This document shows, in pieces, positions 17,732-26,649 of a stretch of 64,000 nt of DNA. The stretch is from assembly GCA_020438105.1 (NCBI GenBank), contig JAGQVE010000017.1, positions 1-64,000 on the forward strand, written 5' to 3'. This DNA is from Bacteroidales bacterium. Lineage in GTDB: Bacteria > Bacteroidota > Bacteroidia > Bacteroidales > JAADJA01. Each line of letters opens with the position of its first letter. The first letter of the stretch is position 1. Below the pieces are notes generated by a model. It was not told the origin of the DNA and did no database searches. It saw only the letters and a list, made by a program, of their open reading frames with translations. The position numbers and the translations under genes are program-made.

Positions 17732-19135
17732 TTATCTTCTTCCACCACGTGAGCTGCTTGAAGAAGACCTGGAGGATCCGGAGCTACTGCTGCTGCTGCT
17801 ACTGCTTGAACGAGAGGGCGAACTATAGGAACTTCCTGATGACCTTGAAGGTGTTGAATACGACCTGCTGCTTCCTGAGTTCGAAGGCGTTGAGTAGCTT
17901 CGTGTATTCGACGACCTGCTTGGTGAAGAGTAGCTCCTGGTATTCGACCTGGCTGGCTGAGAGTAACGTTGGCTGTTCGATGATTGCGAACTGCTTCTGC
18001 TTGAGTTATAATTTGAGGGCTTTGAAAAACTATTATTACTATTCGACTTTGGTTTCGAATAAACCTGTGAATTGCTGTTTCTGGTATTTTGCGTATTGGT
18101 AGCCCTTTCAGTTGTCGTAGCCGGTTTTGTATATCGTTGCGATGGTTGTGTATTGCTTGATTTACTCTGCCGGGAGTTTATTGATTCACCGGGACGATAC
18201 TGAGATCCTGAAGTAGACTCTGCCGGTTTTTTATAAGTATACCTCGACTGGGTATTAGTTTGAGCTCGTGTAGTTGTTTCGGTTCTGGAACCTGTAGTTG
18301 TAGCAGCCCTGGTTTGGGTAGCTTGTGTGGTTCTGCTTGCGGGATCAACTACAAGTGCATTGCTTCGCCCTGTTTCACGCGATTTGGCTTCCAAACTCCC
18401 TGACCGACTTGTACGATTCACTGCCATATATGTACCCGCTCTGTTAACTGGAGTTGATGTGCGATACCTGTTGTTTTCTCCCTGGGGGGTATATGTGCCG
18501 CCGCTTCGGTTACTTCTGTGACCATAATAACCATTGTAGCCATAATCCGGATAATAACCACTTCCATAATATCCATCATAGTACCCATTCCAGTAGCCGT
18601 TATTGTAACCATACCAGTAGTTATTGTAAGGATAATATGAATAATAAGGATATCCCCATCCAATACTTCCCCAGCCCCACGACAAACCAAAATAGAAGGA
18701 AGGGCTGTACCAGTAAGGATTATACCAGGGATCGTAATAAAACCCAACATAATATGGGGAGTAATAACCAAATCCTGCGTAAGGACTGTAAAATCGATTT
18801 ATCCGGGCGGCATAGGAATAATCATATGCAGAACTGCCATAATAATTGTTGGTAATGTATGTATTTCCGTTTGGATCTTCAGAAGTTTCGGAATAAACCG
18901 GCTCTTCTTCATAAGCTACATAATCGCCTGCAGCATAATCTTCAGAAACATAATCATCAGCCACTTCCTCGTTTTGAACAAAATAATCAGGTTCCGCAGT
19001 TTGTTCTTCTGGTTGTGTTGTTTCTTTATTTGAAGAAGTTGCATAAATATCGTCATAATCCGAGGTTGATTTTGTAGTGGAGCAACCCGCAAGAATCAGG
19101 ATAGACAGGACTGTTGGAATAAGATAAGATTTCAT
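17732..19135 (-). CDS. low-complexity Tyr/Asn- and Ser/Arg-rich lipoprotein
   Basis: 467 aa, no known domain. Lipoprotein signal with Cys18 (ILILAGC). Then follow an acidic segment (to about 95), a Tyr/Gly/Asn/Trp-rich segment with many YY, NGY and YWY runs (about 100-210), and a Thr/Ser/Arg/Gln/Asn-rich tail in which RSS, YS(S/T)P and SGSS units recur, ending RSSSSSSRGGRR. Composition suggests an extended, surface-exposed or aggregation-prone lipoprotein. Its repetitive DNA also creates long spurious frames on the opposite strand. Function unknown. Confidence 0.8.
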   Translation of the reverse strand: MKSYLIPTVLSILILAGCSTTKSTSDYDDIYATSSNKETTQPEEQTAEPDYFVQNEEVADDYVSEDYAAGDYVAYEEEPVYSETSEDPNGNTYITNNYYGSSAYDYSYAARINRFYSPYAGFGYYSPYYVGFYYDPWYNPYWYSPSFYFGLSWGWGSIGWGYPYYSYYPYNNYWYGYNNGYWNGYYDGYYGSGYYPDYGYNGYYGHRSNRSGGTYTPQGENNRYRTSTPVNRAGTYMAVNRTSRSGSLEAKSRETGRSNALVVDPASRTTQATQTRAATTTGSRTETTTRAQTNTQSRYTYKKPAESTSGSQYRPGESINSRQSKSSNTQPSQRYTKPATTTERATNTQNTRNSNSQVYSKPKSNSNNSFSKPSNYNSSRSSSQSSNSQRYSQPARSNTRSYSSPSRSSNTRSYSTPSNSGSSRSYSTPSRSSGSSYSSPSRSSSSSSSSSSGSSRSSSSSSRGGRR

Positions 19136-19166
19136 TTTTAAAGCCTCCTTCAGTTATGTTTTTTTA

Positions 19167-19174
19167 TACTTTTG
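19167..19174 (+). promoter_or_regulatory. TAnnTTTG -7 element upstream of proS
   Basis: TACTTTTG matches the Bacteroidota -7 consensus and lies 49 nt before the proS ATG. It overlaps the alternative TTG codon at 19172, which argues against starting translation there. Confidence 0.5.
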
Positions 19175-19222
19175 TCGCAATTTACAGTCAAAAATATACA
19201 AACACTATACCATAAACAAGTT

Positions 19223-20698
19223 ATGGCAAAAGATTTTCCTACAAGAGAAGAGAATTATGCACAATGGTACAATGATCTGGTAATAAAAGCTGATCTTGCT
19301 GAGAATTCGGCTGTACGCGGCAGTATGGTTATAAAACCCTACGGATATGCCATTTGGGAAAGAATGCAGGCTGCACTCGATAAAATGTTTAAAGATACAG
19401 GTCACGTTAATGCTTATTTCCCATTATTCATTCCAAAATCATTTTTCAGTAAAGAAGCTGCCCATGTTGAAGGGTTTGCCAAGGAATGTGCAGTTGTAAC
19501 ACATTACCGGTTAAAAAACGATCCTGATGGTAAAGGCGTGGTAGTTGATGAATCAGCAAAGCTGGAAGAGGAACTGATCGTTCGCCCAACCTCAGAAACC
19601 ATAATTTGGGATACTTATCGTAACTGGATCCAATCCTATCGTGATTTACCTATATTGGTTAATCAATGGGCCAATGTGGTGCGATGGGAAATGCGAACCC
19701 GGTTGTTTTTAAGGACCGCTGAATTCCTCTGGCAGGAAGGGCATACCGCTCATGAAACCAAGGAAGAAGCAATTGCAGAAACAGAAAAAATTCTTGATGT
19801 TTATACAAAATTCGCAGAAGAGTGGATGGCAGTACCTGTTTTACAAGGGGTAAAATCACCCAACGAGCGTTTTGCCGGCGCAGTTGAAACCTACTGTATT
19901 GAAGCGTTGATGCAGGATGGGAAAGCATTACAGGCAGGCACATCACATTTTCTCGGTCAAAATTTTGCCAAAGCCTTTGATGTAAAATTTCTTTCAAAGG
20001 AAAATAAACTTGAACACGTATGGGCTACTTCCTGGGGCGTTTCAACTCGCCTGATGGGTGCCCTGATCATGTCGCACTCCGATGATAATGGTTTGGTATT
20101 GCCTCCAAAGCTTGCTCCTATTCAGGTTGCAATTGTTCCTATATACAGGAAGATTGAGCAACTGGCCGAAATTTCAGAAGTTGCTGTTAAAATAAAAGAC
20201 GCACTTGAGAATTTAGGTATTCGGGTAAAATATGATGACAGGGATACCTATAAACCGGGTTGGAAATTTTCAGAATATGAATTCAAAGGTGTTCCGGTTC
20301 GGCTGGCAATCGGCCCCCGCGATTTGGAAAACAAAACCGTAGAAGTTGCACGAAGAGATACCCTTGAGAAAGAGGTTCTGCATATTGAAGATATCGACAT
20401 AAAAGTGAAAAATTTGCTGGAGCAAATCCAGAAGAATCTATTCCAGAAAGCACTCAATTTCAGGGAGGATAATACACGTGTTGCCAATACCTGGGATGAA
20501 TTTAAAGACATCATTGAAAATAAAGGAGGTTTTGTTTTGGCTCATTGGGACGGAACTACCGAAACAGAAGAAAAAATAAAAGAGGAAACAAAAGCTACCA
20601 TCCGCACCATTCCTTTAAATGCAAAATCTGATCCGGGAAATTGCATATACTCCGGGAAACCAAGTAATAAGCGTGTAATTTTTGCCAGGGCATATTAA
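19223..20698 (+). CDS. proS: prolyl-tRNA synthetase, archaeal/eukaryal type (ProS type 3)
   Basis: 491 aa from the ATG at 19223 ([17 protein letters not shown]), the usual Bacteroidota start; the frame extends upstream to a TTG at 19172, but that codon lies inside the promoter element. Class II motifs are visible: [14 protein letters not shown], the RPTSETIIW motif 2 region and [16 protein letters not shown]. It lacks the large editing insertion of the typical bacterial enzyme and ends in Tyr (VIFARAY), features of the ProS type 3 group used by Bacteroidota. Confidence 0.97.
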   Translation: MAKDFPTREENYAQWYNDLVIKADLAENSAVRGSMVIKPYGYAIWERMQAALDKMFKDTGHVNAYFPLFIPKSFFSKEAAHVEGFAKECAVVTHYRLKNDPDGKGVVVDESAKLEEELIVRPTSETIIWDTYRNWIQSYRDLPILVNQWANVVRWEMRTRLFLRTAEFLWQEGHTAHETKEEAIAETEKILDVYTKFAEEWMAVPVLQGVKSPNERFAGAVETYCIEALMQDGKALQAGTSHFLGQNFAKAFDVKFLSKENKLEHVWATSWGVSTRLMGALIMSHSDDNGLVLPPKLAPIQVAIVPIYRKIEQLAEISEVAVKIKDALENLGIRVKYDDRDTYKPGWKFSEYEFKGVPVRLAIGPRDLENKTVEVARRDTLEKEVLHIEDIDIKVKNLLEQIQKNLFQKALNFREDNTRVANTWDEFKDIIENKGGFVLAHWDGTTETEEKIKEETKATIRTIPLNAKSDPGNCIYSGKPSNKRVIFARAY

Positions 20699-20812
20699 AC
20701 CATTACACACTTTATTGCGTTTAATTTATTGATTAATTTTACCTTAAAATCTACGGTATAAAGTTTTGGTGGTTTTGGGCAAAAATTCAATTGAGTTATT
20801 TACTGTATTTCA

Positions 20813-23707
20813 ATGTTTAATAAAATCATTTCCTTTACGGTACTTTTCAACGTGGTGCTGGGTTTGTCCGCTATGGGTCAAAACCCGGGAAAAAACTCCA
20901 CATTGGATAGTGAATACCCTGACAAGGAACTACAGCTTGCCGAAGACCTGGCGAATATAGCCAAACTCAAGTGGATTGAAAATCCTGACACGTCGATCCT
21001 GCTTGCCCAGGAAATCCTTGAAATTGCTGAAAACACCGATAATGACACCCTGTTATTCAAAGCTTTTAATATTTTGGGAGCTGCGCATTATTTCAAGCAA
21101 AAACCTTACAAAGCAATTCAATATTTTGAAAAAGCACTGGAAATCAGTAATAATGCAAACTATAAAAATGGCATAAGTACCTCCGCAAATAATATCGGGC
21201 TTACTTATGATTACCTGGGGAACTACAATTTAGCAGCAACTTACTTCTATGAGGCGCTTAAAACCGACCAGGAACTTGAAAACCAGCGTGGTGTTGCATC
21301 CATTTACCTGAACATTGGAAATGTATATTTCCACACAAAGGATTTTGATCGTGCACTTGAATATATGACAAACAGCCTGAAGATATATCAAAACCTGGGA
21401 GATTCACTCGGTATTTTAAATGCCTATAGCAATATTGGAACTACCTATTCGGAATTCAACGTAACTGAAAGCGCACTGAGCTATTTAAACACCGCGTATG
21501 CTATCAGCATTAAACTGGGCAACCGTGATATGGAGGCAACAAATTTGAATAATATTGGAAAGGTGTATTTCAATGAAGGTGATTATTTTAAGGCTCTTGA
21601 CTTCTATAATCGGGCTTTAGAAATTGAAAAAAGCCTGAATGATCCCTGGTCAGAAGCAAATACATTACGAAATATCGGTGGAGTTTATCTACAAATAAAT
21701 ATTCCCAATGAGGCAAAAAACCACTTTGAAAGATCTCTTCAAATTGCCAATGAAATCAATGCTTACGATTTGGTTGGGGAACTTTATATGGATATCTCTC
21801 ATCTTTTTGAAACCAAAGGTGACTTGCAAAAGGCCCTCAATTACCACAAGCTTTATGTTCAGATTAAGGACAGTCTTACCAATAGTGAATCCCGGAAACA
21901 TATTGCTGAAGTGGAAGCCAGGTTCCGGTCCGATAATATTAACCAGGACTTACTTAACCTTCGCAAAGAGAACGAAGTTAAATCGTTGCAACTTAAAACA
22001 CAAAACTATTTTCTCATAATTAGTATTTCAATCTCACTTTTTATTTTGTCGCTCCTGGTTCTGTTTTATTACAGATCAAAAGTTAGCCGGCGCGAAAAAC
22101 AGATTCAGGAAGAAAAGAACATTGAAATAACCAAACAAAAGGTTTTGCTCGAAAGAGCCATTAAAAGACTTAAAGAAACACAGCAAATTTACAAATCGCT
22201 CACAGAGAGTATTCAAGAGGCCCTGGTAATCGTTCAGGAGAAAAAAATTGTATATGCCAACCTTTACCTGGCCAAATTGCTGGGTTACGATACACCCGAT
22301 GAAATACAAAAATTTAGCTTTAAGGATGTTATATCTGAGTTGGATTTGCCTAAGATTAATGAAAATTTTGAGAAAAGAATGGCGGGCGATGAAGTCCCCG
22401 AAAACTACTCTTTCCATATTTTGCACAAATCGGGAACCCCACGCCTGGTAAACATGAATGTAAAACTTACCACCTACAAAGGGAAACCTGCTGTTTTAGC
22501 AACCCTTAAAGACATTACAGAAATAAAAGAATACGAAGAGAAACTCATCAGTGAAAAAGAAAGGGCACAACGGGCAACTCATTCAAAATCTATGTTTGTG
22601 GCTGGCATCAGTCATGAGATCAGGAACCATATGCACAGCATTATTGGTATTTCTGAAATTCTGGGAGAATCGAATCTTGATAGTGAGCAAAAAGAATTTG
22701 TAGACGTAATTAAACTCTCAGGAAATAATTTGCTTGAGATTATAAATGAAGTTCTTGATTTGTCAAAAATTGAATCCGGCCAAATTGACCTGGAAAATAA
22801 AAAGATTAAAATTGGTAAACTGATCGATGATGTTGTTTCGATCAATTCACTCAAAGCAAAGGAAAATGGCTTATATATCCGTTCCGAAATACATGAGAAT
22901 GTCCCTAAAGAAGTGATTGGAGATGCTTTGCGTATTACTCAAATACTGATCAATTTTGTGTCGAATGCTATAAAATTTACCGACAATGGTGGGATTACAA
23001 TCAAACTTGAAAGACTTGATCAGGAAAAGGAAAATGAAGAATCTTATCTTGTTAAGTTTAGTGTAACAGATACCGGTATTGGAATTTCAAAAGAAAGCCA
23101 GAGCAAATTGTTTAAACCTTTTTCACAAACGCATGCCGCCCAGGAGAGAAAAACGAATGGCAGTGGGCTCGGACTGGCCATTTGTAAAAGACTTGCCGAA
23201 TTAATGGGGGGTGAAATCGGAATTGAATCAATATTGGGTCAGGGAAGTACATTTTGGTTTACTGCCGAATTACTCAAAGTGGGAGCTGAACCTAAAAAAC
23301 AAGTAGTAAATCAACCACGGAAAAAAGTAGGGAAAAAAATATTGCTTGTTGAAGATAACCTTTTAAATCAACAACTTACTACCAGCATATTAAGAAAAGA
23401 AGGTTATAAAATGGATATTGGTGACAATGGCCAGCGAGGATTTGAACTCTTTAAAAATAATGATTACAGCCTGGTATTAATGGATATTCAAATGCCCATT
23501 ATGGATGGAATTGAAGCTACCAAAATGATCCGAACATTTGAAACCAACAATAACAAACCCAAAACAAGGATTATTGCTGTTACTGCCCATTCGAAAGATG
23601 AGGAGGAAAAACGCATGCATGAGGCCGGCATCGACGATTACCTGCAAAAACCTTTCACGCCCTCTGAGTTGCTAACCATTGTTAAAAAGCAATCCGAACC
23701 ATTATAA
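20813..23707 (+). CDS. TPR-PAS hybrid histidine kinase with C-terminal receiver
   Basis: 964 aa. Signal peptide (about 1-22), six to seven TPR units in the periplasmic part (about 50-360; motifs such as NNIGLTYDYLGNYNLAATYF), one TM segment (about 398-420), coiled coil, PAS (about 456-575), HisKA with the phospho-acceptor His601 in GISHEIRNHMHS, HATPase_c (NAIKFTDNGG, DTGIGIS, GSGLGLAI) and a receiver with Asp891 in LVLMDIQMP and a C-terminal LQKPF. No HPt or DNA-binding domain, so a separate phosphotransfer protein or regulator is needed. The signal probably reaches it through the periplasmic TPR array. Confidence 0.93.
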   Translation: MFNKIISFTVLFNVVLGLSAMGQNPGKNSTLDSEYPDKELQLAEDLANIAKLKWIENPDTSILLAQEILEIAENTDNDTLLFKAFNILGAAHYFKQKPYKAIQYFEKALEISNNANYKNGISTSANNIGLTYDYLGNYNLAATYFYEALKTDQELENQRGVASIYLNIGNVYFHTKDFDRALEYMTNSLKIYQNLGDSLGILNAYSNIGTTYSEFNVTESALSYLNTAYAISIKLGNRDMEATNLNNIGKVYFNEGDYFKALDFYNRALEIEKSLNDPWSEANTLRNIGGVYLQINIPNEAKNHFERSLQIANEINAYDLVGELYMDISHLFETKGDLQKALNYHKLYVQIKDSLTNSESRKHIAEVEARFRSDNINQDLLNLRKENEVKSLQLKTQNYFLIISISISLFILSLLVLFYYRSKVSRREKQIQEEKNIEITKQKVLLERAIKRLKETQQIYKSLTESIQEALVIVQEKKIVYANLYLAKLLGYDTPDEIQKFSFKDVISELDLPKINENFEKRMAGDEVPENYSFHILHKSGTPRLVNMNVKLTTYKGKPAVLATLKDITEIKEYEEKLISEKERAQRATHSKSMFVAGISHEIRNHMHSIIGISEILGESNLDSEQKEFVDVIKLSGNNLLEIINEVLDLSKIESGQIDLENKKIKIGKLIDDVVSINSLKAKENGLYIRSEIHENVPKEVIGDALRITQILINFVSNAIKFTDNGGITIKLERLDQEKENEESYLVKFSVTDTGIGISKESQSKLFKPFSQTHAAQERKTNGSGLGLAICKRLAELMGGEIGIESILGQGSTFWFTAELLKVGAEPKKQVVNQPRKKVGKKILLVEDNLLNQQLTTSILRKEGYKMDIGDNGQRGFELFKNNDYSLVLMDIQMPIMDGIEATKMIRTFETNNNKPKTRIIAVTAHSKDEEEKRMHEAGIDDYLQKPFTPSELLTIVKKQSEPL

Positions 23708-23728
23708 TTCATTCCTGATCAATTTCAT

Positions 23729-23736
23729 TACTTTTG
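23729..23736 (+). promoter_or_regulatory. TAnnTTTG -7 element upstream of mazG
   Basis: TACTTTTG matches the Bacteroidota -7 consensus, 33 nt before the mazG start and just after the kinase stop, so mazG likely has its own promoter. Confidence 0.45.
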
Positions 23737-23769
23737 CGCGACATTTGAAATGTTGTACATTTAAATATT

Positions 23770-24558
23770 ATGACTTCACAACAAGAAAAAATACAGGCAT
23801 TTGAAAGGCTGTTGACCATCATGAACGAATTGCGTGAGCAATGCCCCTGGGACCGCGAACAAACCTTTGAAAGCCTGCGTCATCTCACCATCGAAGAAAC
23901 CTACGAGCTTTCCGAGGCTATCCTCGACAAAGATATTGATAGCATTAAAAAAGAACTGGGTGATTTGATGCTTCACTTGGTGTTTTATGCAAAAATCGGC
24001 ACCGAAAAAAACAGCTTCGACATCGGCGATGTAATCCAATATATCAATGACAAACTGGTATTTCGCCATCCGCATATTTATGGGGATGTGGAGGCAAACG
24101 ATGCGAAAACTGTAAAAGATAACTGGGAAAAATTAAAATTAAAGGAGGGTAGAAAGTCAGTATTGTCAGGAGTGCCGGTGGCGTTGCCTCCACTTGTAAA
24201 AGCCTACAGAATTCAGGAAAAAGCTAAAGGTGTGGGGTTCGACTGGGAAAAACCTGAGCAGGTGTGGGACAAAGTGCTGGAAGAAATGGAAGAGTTAAAA
24301 ACTGAAGTGGATTCGGGCAACGATCAGGATAAAATGGAACACGAACTTGGCGATCTGCTTTTTGCACTCGTTAATTATGCCCGTTTCATTGGTGTGAATC
24401 CTGAAGACGCACTTGAACGTACCAATAGAAAATTCATCAGTCGCTTTATGCATCTCGAAAAAAAAGCAACTGAATCAGGTCGTTCGCTGAAGGACATGAC
24501 CCTTGCTGAAATGGACGTGTTTTGGGAAGAAGCAAAAAAAATGGAAAACATTGGTTAA
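23770..24558 (+). CDS. mazG: nucleoside triphosphate pyrophosphohydrolase MazG
   Basis: 262 aa with the two tandem MazG domains of the standard housekeeping enzyme, which hydrolyses NTPs/dNTPs to monophosphate and pyrophosphate. The first domain shows CPWDREQTFESLRHLTIEETYE followed by ELGDLMLHLVFYAKI (the EExxE and ExxD metal sites); the second has EELKTEV and ELGDLLFALVNYARF. The 3' end runs into the start region of the PAP2 gene in another frame. Confidence 0.96.
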   Translation: MTSQQEKIQAFERLLTIMNELREQCPWDREQTFESLRHLTIEETYELSEAILDKDIDSIKKELGDLMLHLVFYAKIGTEKNSFDIGDVIQYINDKLVFRHPHIYGDVEANDAKTVKDNWEKLKLKEGRKSVLSGVPVALPPLVKAYRIQEKAKGVGFDWEKPEQVWDKVLEEMEELKTEVDSGNDQDKMEHELGDLLFALVNYARFIGVNPEDALERTNRKFISRFMHLEKKATESGRSLKDMTLAEMDVFWEEAKKMENIG

Positions 24559-24575
24559 TTTTTAAATTTAAACAA

Positions 24576-25409
24576 TTGAATAATTTTCGTTCCAAAAATC
24601 AAATCGTTGTTTTACTTTTCATCATTTTACTTGGAATAAACCCAAAGCTATTTGCACAAAATACTGAGGATTCCATTTACCGTTTCAATGGTAAATACCT
24701 GGTTTCATACTGGCACGACACCAAATATATTGTTACTGAACCAATACGCTGGAAAGGGCAACAATGGGCTACTTTTGCCGGTATTGCCACTGCCTGGACC
24801 GTTACCTTTGCAATGGATGAAGATATTTACGAGTTTTTTCAAAGCAACCGCTCAGGTGCCACCAATAAAACCAGTAAATGGGTGGAACCCTTTGGAAGCG
24901 GCTATTATTCTCTTCCGGTACTGGCCGGAATTTATGTTTTAAGCGACCGACACAGCCGGCATCGCAACATTGCACTCACCGGGTTAAAAGCTTACATCCT
25001 GGCTGGCGGAGCGGCAGCGGTTGGCAAGCACCTTTTTCACCGCCACCGCCCTGATGAAAATGATCCCCCAAATCCATATCTCTGGGATGGCCCCTACCCT
25101 TTTACTTTTGATCATGTATCTTTTCCTTCTGGTCATACTACTTCTGCATTTGCCGTGGCATCGGTACTGGCCATGGGATATCGCGATAAACCCTGGGTCG
25201 GCATTGCGAGCTACACCCTTGCATCACTGGTTGGTTTATCCAGGGTCAACGACACAAGGCACTGGACCAGCGATGTGGTTGCCGGGGCAGCTTTAGGCTC
25301 ATTTATCGGCCTTACTTTAAGCAAAATTCATTTTAGTAAAAATGTGCGGGTAGAGCCGGGATATTCATACAACGGAGCCGGGCTAAAGCTCTCGTGGACA
25401 TTGCAATAA
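24576..25409 (+). CDS. PAP2-family (type 2 phosphatidic acid phosphatase) membrane protein
   Basis: 277 aa from a TTG at 24576, which directly precedes a good signal peptide (NQIVVLLFIILLGINPKLFAQ); an upstream TTG at 24522 would add residues coded inside mazG and no ATG is available. The three PAP2 phosphatase motifs are complete: KHLFHRHRP (KX6RP), FPSGHTT (PSGH) and SRVNDTRHWTSD (SRX5HX3D). Likely substrates are lipid phosphates such as undecaprenyl pyrophosphate or phosphatidylglycerol phosphate, but the motif set cannot tell which. Convergent with the glycosyltransferase gene. Confidence 0.92.
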   Translation: MNNFRSKNQIVVLLFIILLGINPKLFAQNTEDSIYRFNGKYLVSYWHDTKYIVTEPIRWKGQQWATFAGIATAWTVTFAMDEDIYEFFQSNRSGATNKTSKWVEPFGSGYYSLPVLAGIYVLSDRHSRHRNIALTGLKAYILAGGAAAVGKHLFHRHRPDENDPPNPYLWDGPYPFTFDHVSFPSGHTTSAFAVASVLAMGYRDKPWVGIASYTLASLVGLSRVNDTRHWTSDVVAGAALGSFIGLTLSKIHFSKNVRVEPGYSYNGAGLKLSWTLQ

Positions 25410-25410
25410 T

Positions 25411-26541
25411 TTATCTTTCAGCAAGTACTTTCTCCATGGAATTCCATAGCCGTTCGGCTGATTTATCCCAGGTGAATTTTTTCCTTTGAATTTTACCCTT
25501 TTCAATCAATTCCTGACGCAATTTTTCATCCGACGACATCCGATTAAGTGCATCGCAAATGGAATCCACCGAAAAAGGATCAATTAGTAATGCTGCATCA
25601 CCTGCCACCTCGGGCATGGAGGTAACATTAGATGTGATCACTGGTGTTTCAGCATTAAAAGCTTCCACAATGGGAATTCCGAAGCCTTCGAAATAGGAAA
25701 CATAAGTAAGAGCAATTGCAGCACCTACAGCTTCCTTCAATTCCGGTAACTTCAAACGACCACTAAAGATAACTTCCTGCTTGTATTTCATTTGCTCATA
25801 AGCCTTCGCAATTTGATCTGACCAATACATTTTTTCACCTACAACCAGCAATTTGATCCCTTTTTGATCGGCAGATTTGAATGCATCAAATGCTTTAAAA
25901 AGATTTACCAGGTTTTTTCGCGGATTAAGCGCCCCGACATACACAAAATAGGGACTTCCCTCAGTACGTTCAGCCCTTACAGCTTTTTTTTGATCCCCGG
26001 TGAGTGGGGCAAAAGTTTCATTTGCCCCGTTATAAACCACATCAATTTTATCAGGAGAAACTCCATATTGTTTCACAATATCAGATTTTGAATACTCCGA
26101 AACAGTGGCAATACGGGCTGCTTTTTGAGCATACTTTGGGAAAAAATGACGGTAATATTTTCGCTCAAAAAATGGCAGGTCGGCAGGGTAATGTTCAAAG
26201 TTCAAATCATGAAAAACGTTCATCGATTTGTATGGGGTTCGAAGCGAAAGGTATCCATCCGGTGAAAAAAACAAATCGGGATTGATCTTTTTGAGTGCCC
26301 TGGGAATTGATTGCTCAAACCATAAATAATACAAAAACGGATGGCGTGCCTCCGGAAATACCTCAACGGGAGTTATGTTATCCGAAAAAATAAACGACTC
26401 ATCATGCGGGCGATCGAAAATAAAATAAAACTGATGTTCACTGTGCTGCTGTGTAATTCGACTCAGGTTTTCGTAAGTAAACCAACCGATACCTTCCAGC
26501 TTATTTTTGATCAGCAATCGTGTATTAACAGCAATTTTCAA
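25411..26541 (-). CDS. GT4-family glycosyltransferase
   Basis: 376 aa GT-B retaining transferase. The C-terminal nucleotide-sugar domain shows YVGALNPRKNL and the EX7E motif as EGFGIPIVE followed by FNAETPVITSNVTSMPEVAGDAA. The N-terminal part opens MKIAVNTRLLI. Such enzymes add sugars to lipopolysaccharide, capsule or exopolysaccharide. A divergent flippase gene starts 108 nt away, which fits a role in surface polysaccharide, though no other polysaccharide genes are adjacent. Confidence 0.93.
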   Translation of the reverse strand: MKIAVNTRLLIKNKLEGIGWFTYENLSRITQQHSEHQFYFIFDRPHDESFIFSDNITPVEVFPEARHPFLYYLWFEQSIPRALKKINPDLFFSPDGYLSLRTPYKSMNVFHDLNFEHYPADLPFFERKYYRHFFPKYAQKAARIATVSEYSKSDIVKQYGVSPDKIDVVYNGANETFAPLTGDQKKAVRAERTEGSPYFVYVGALNPRKNLVNLFKAFDAFKSADQKGIKLLVVGEKMYWSDQIAKAYEQMKYKQEVIFSGRLKLPELKEAVGAAIALTYVSYFEGFGIPIVEAFNAETPVITSNVTSMPEVAGDAALLIDPFSVDSICDALNRMSSDEKLRQELIEKGKIQRKKFTWDKSAERLWNSMEKVLAER

Positions 26542-26649
26542 TTTATTTCAGTTTGTTTTACATCTTCAAAACTGAACCAATCAGTTTATTGATAAATTTG
26601 CACAAATTTAATATTTAAAGCATTCATCGATCGTTAATGAAGCTATTTC

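Noticed and set aside
18454-18855. His/Asn-rich open frame opposite the low-complexity lipoprotein
   Set aside because: Its composition is the reverse complement of Tyr/Asn/Gly codons; the minus-strand gene has a lipobox and proper start.
19172-19222. proS start at TTG 19172
   Set aside because: The codon lies within the TACTTTTG promoter element, and the [12 protein letters not shown] start matches Bacteroidota ProRS.
23836-24075. Antisense frame inside mazG
   Set aside because: Shadow of a strongly conserved gene with no supporting feature.
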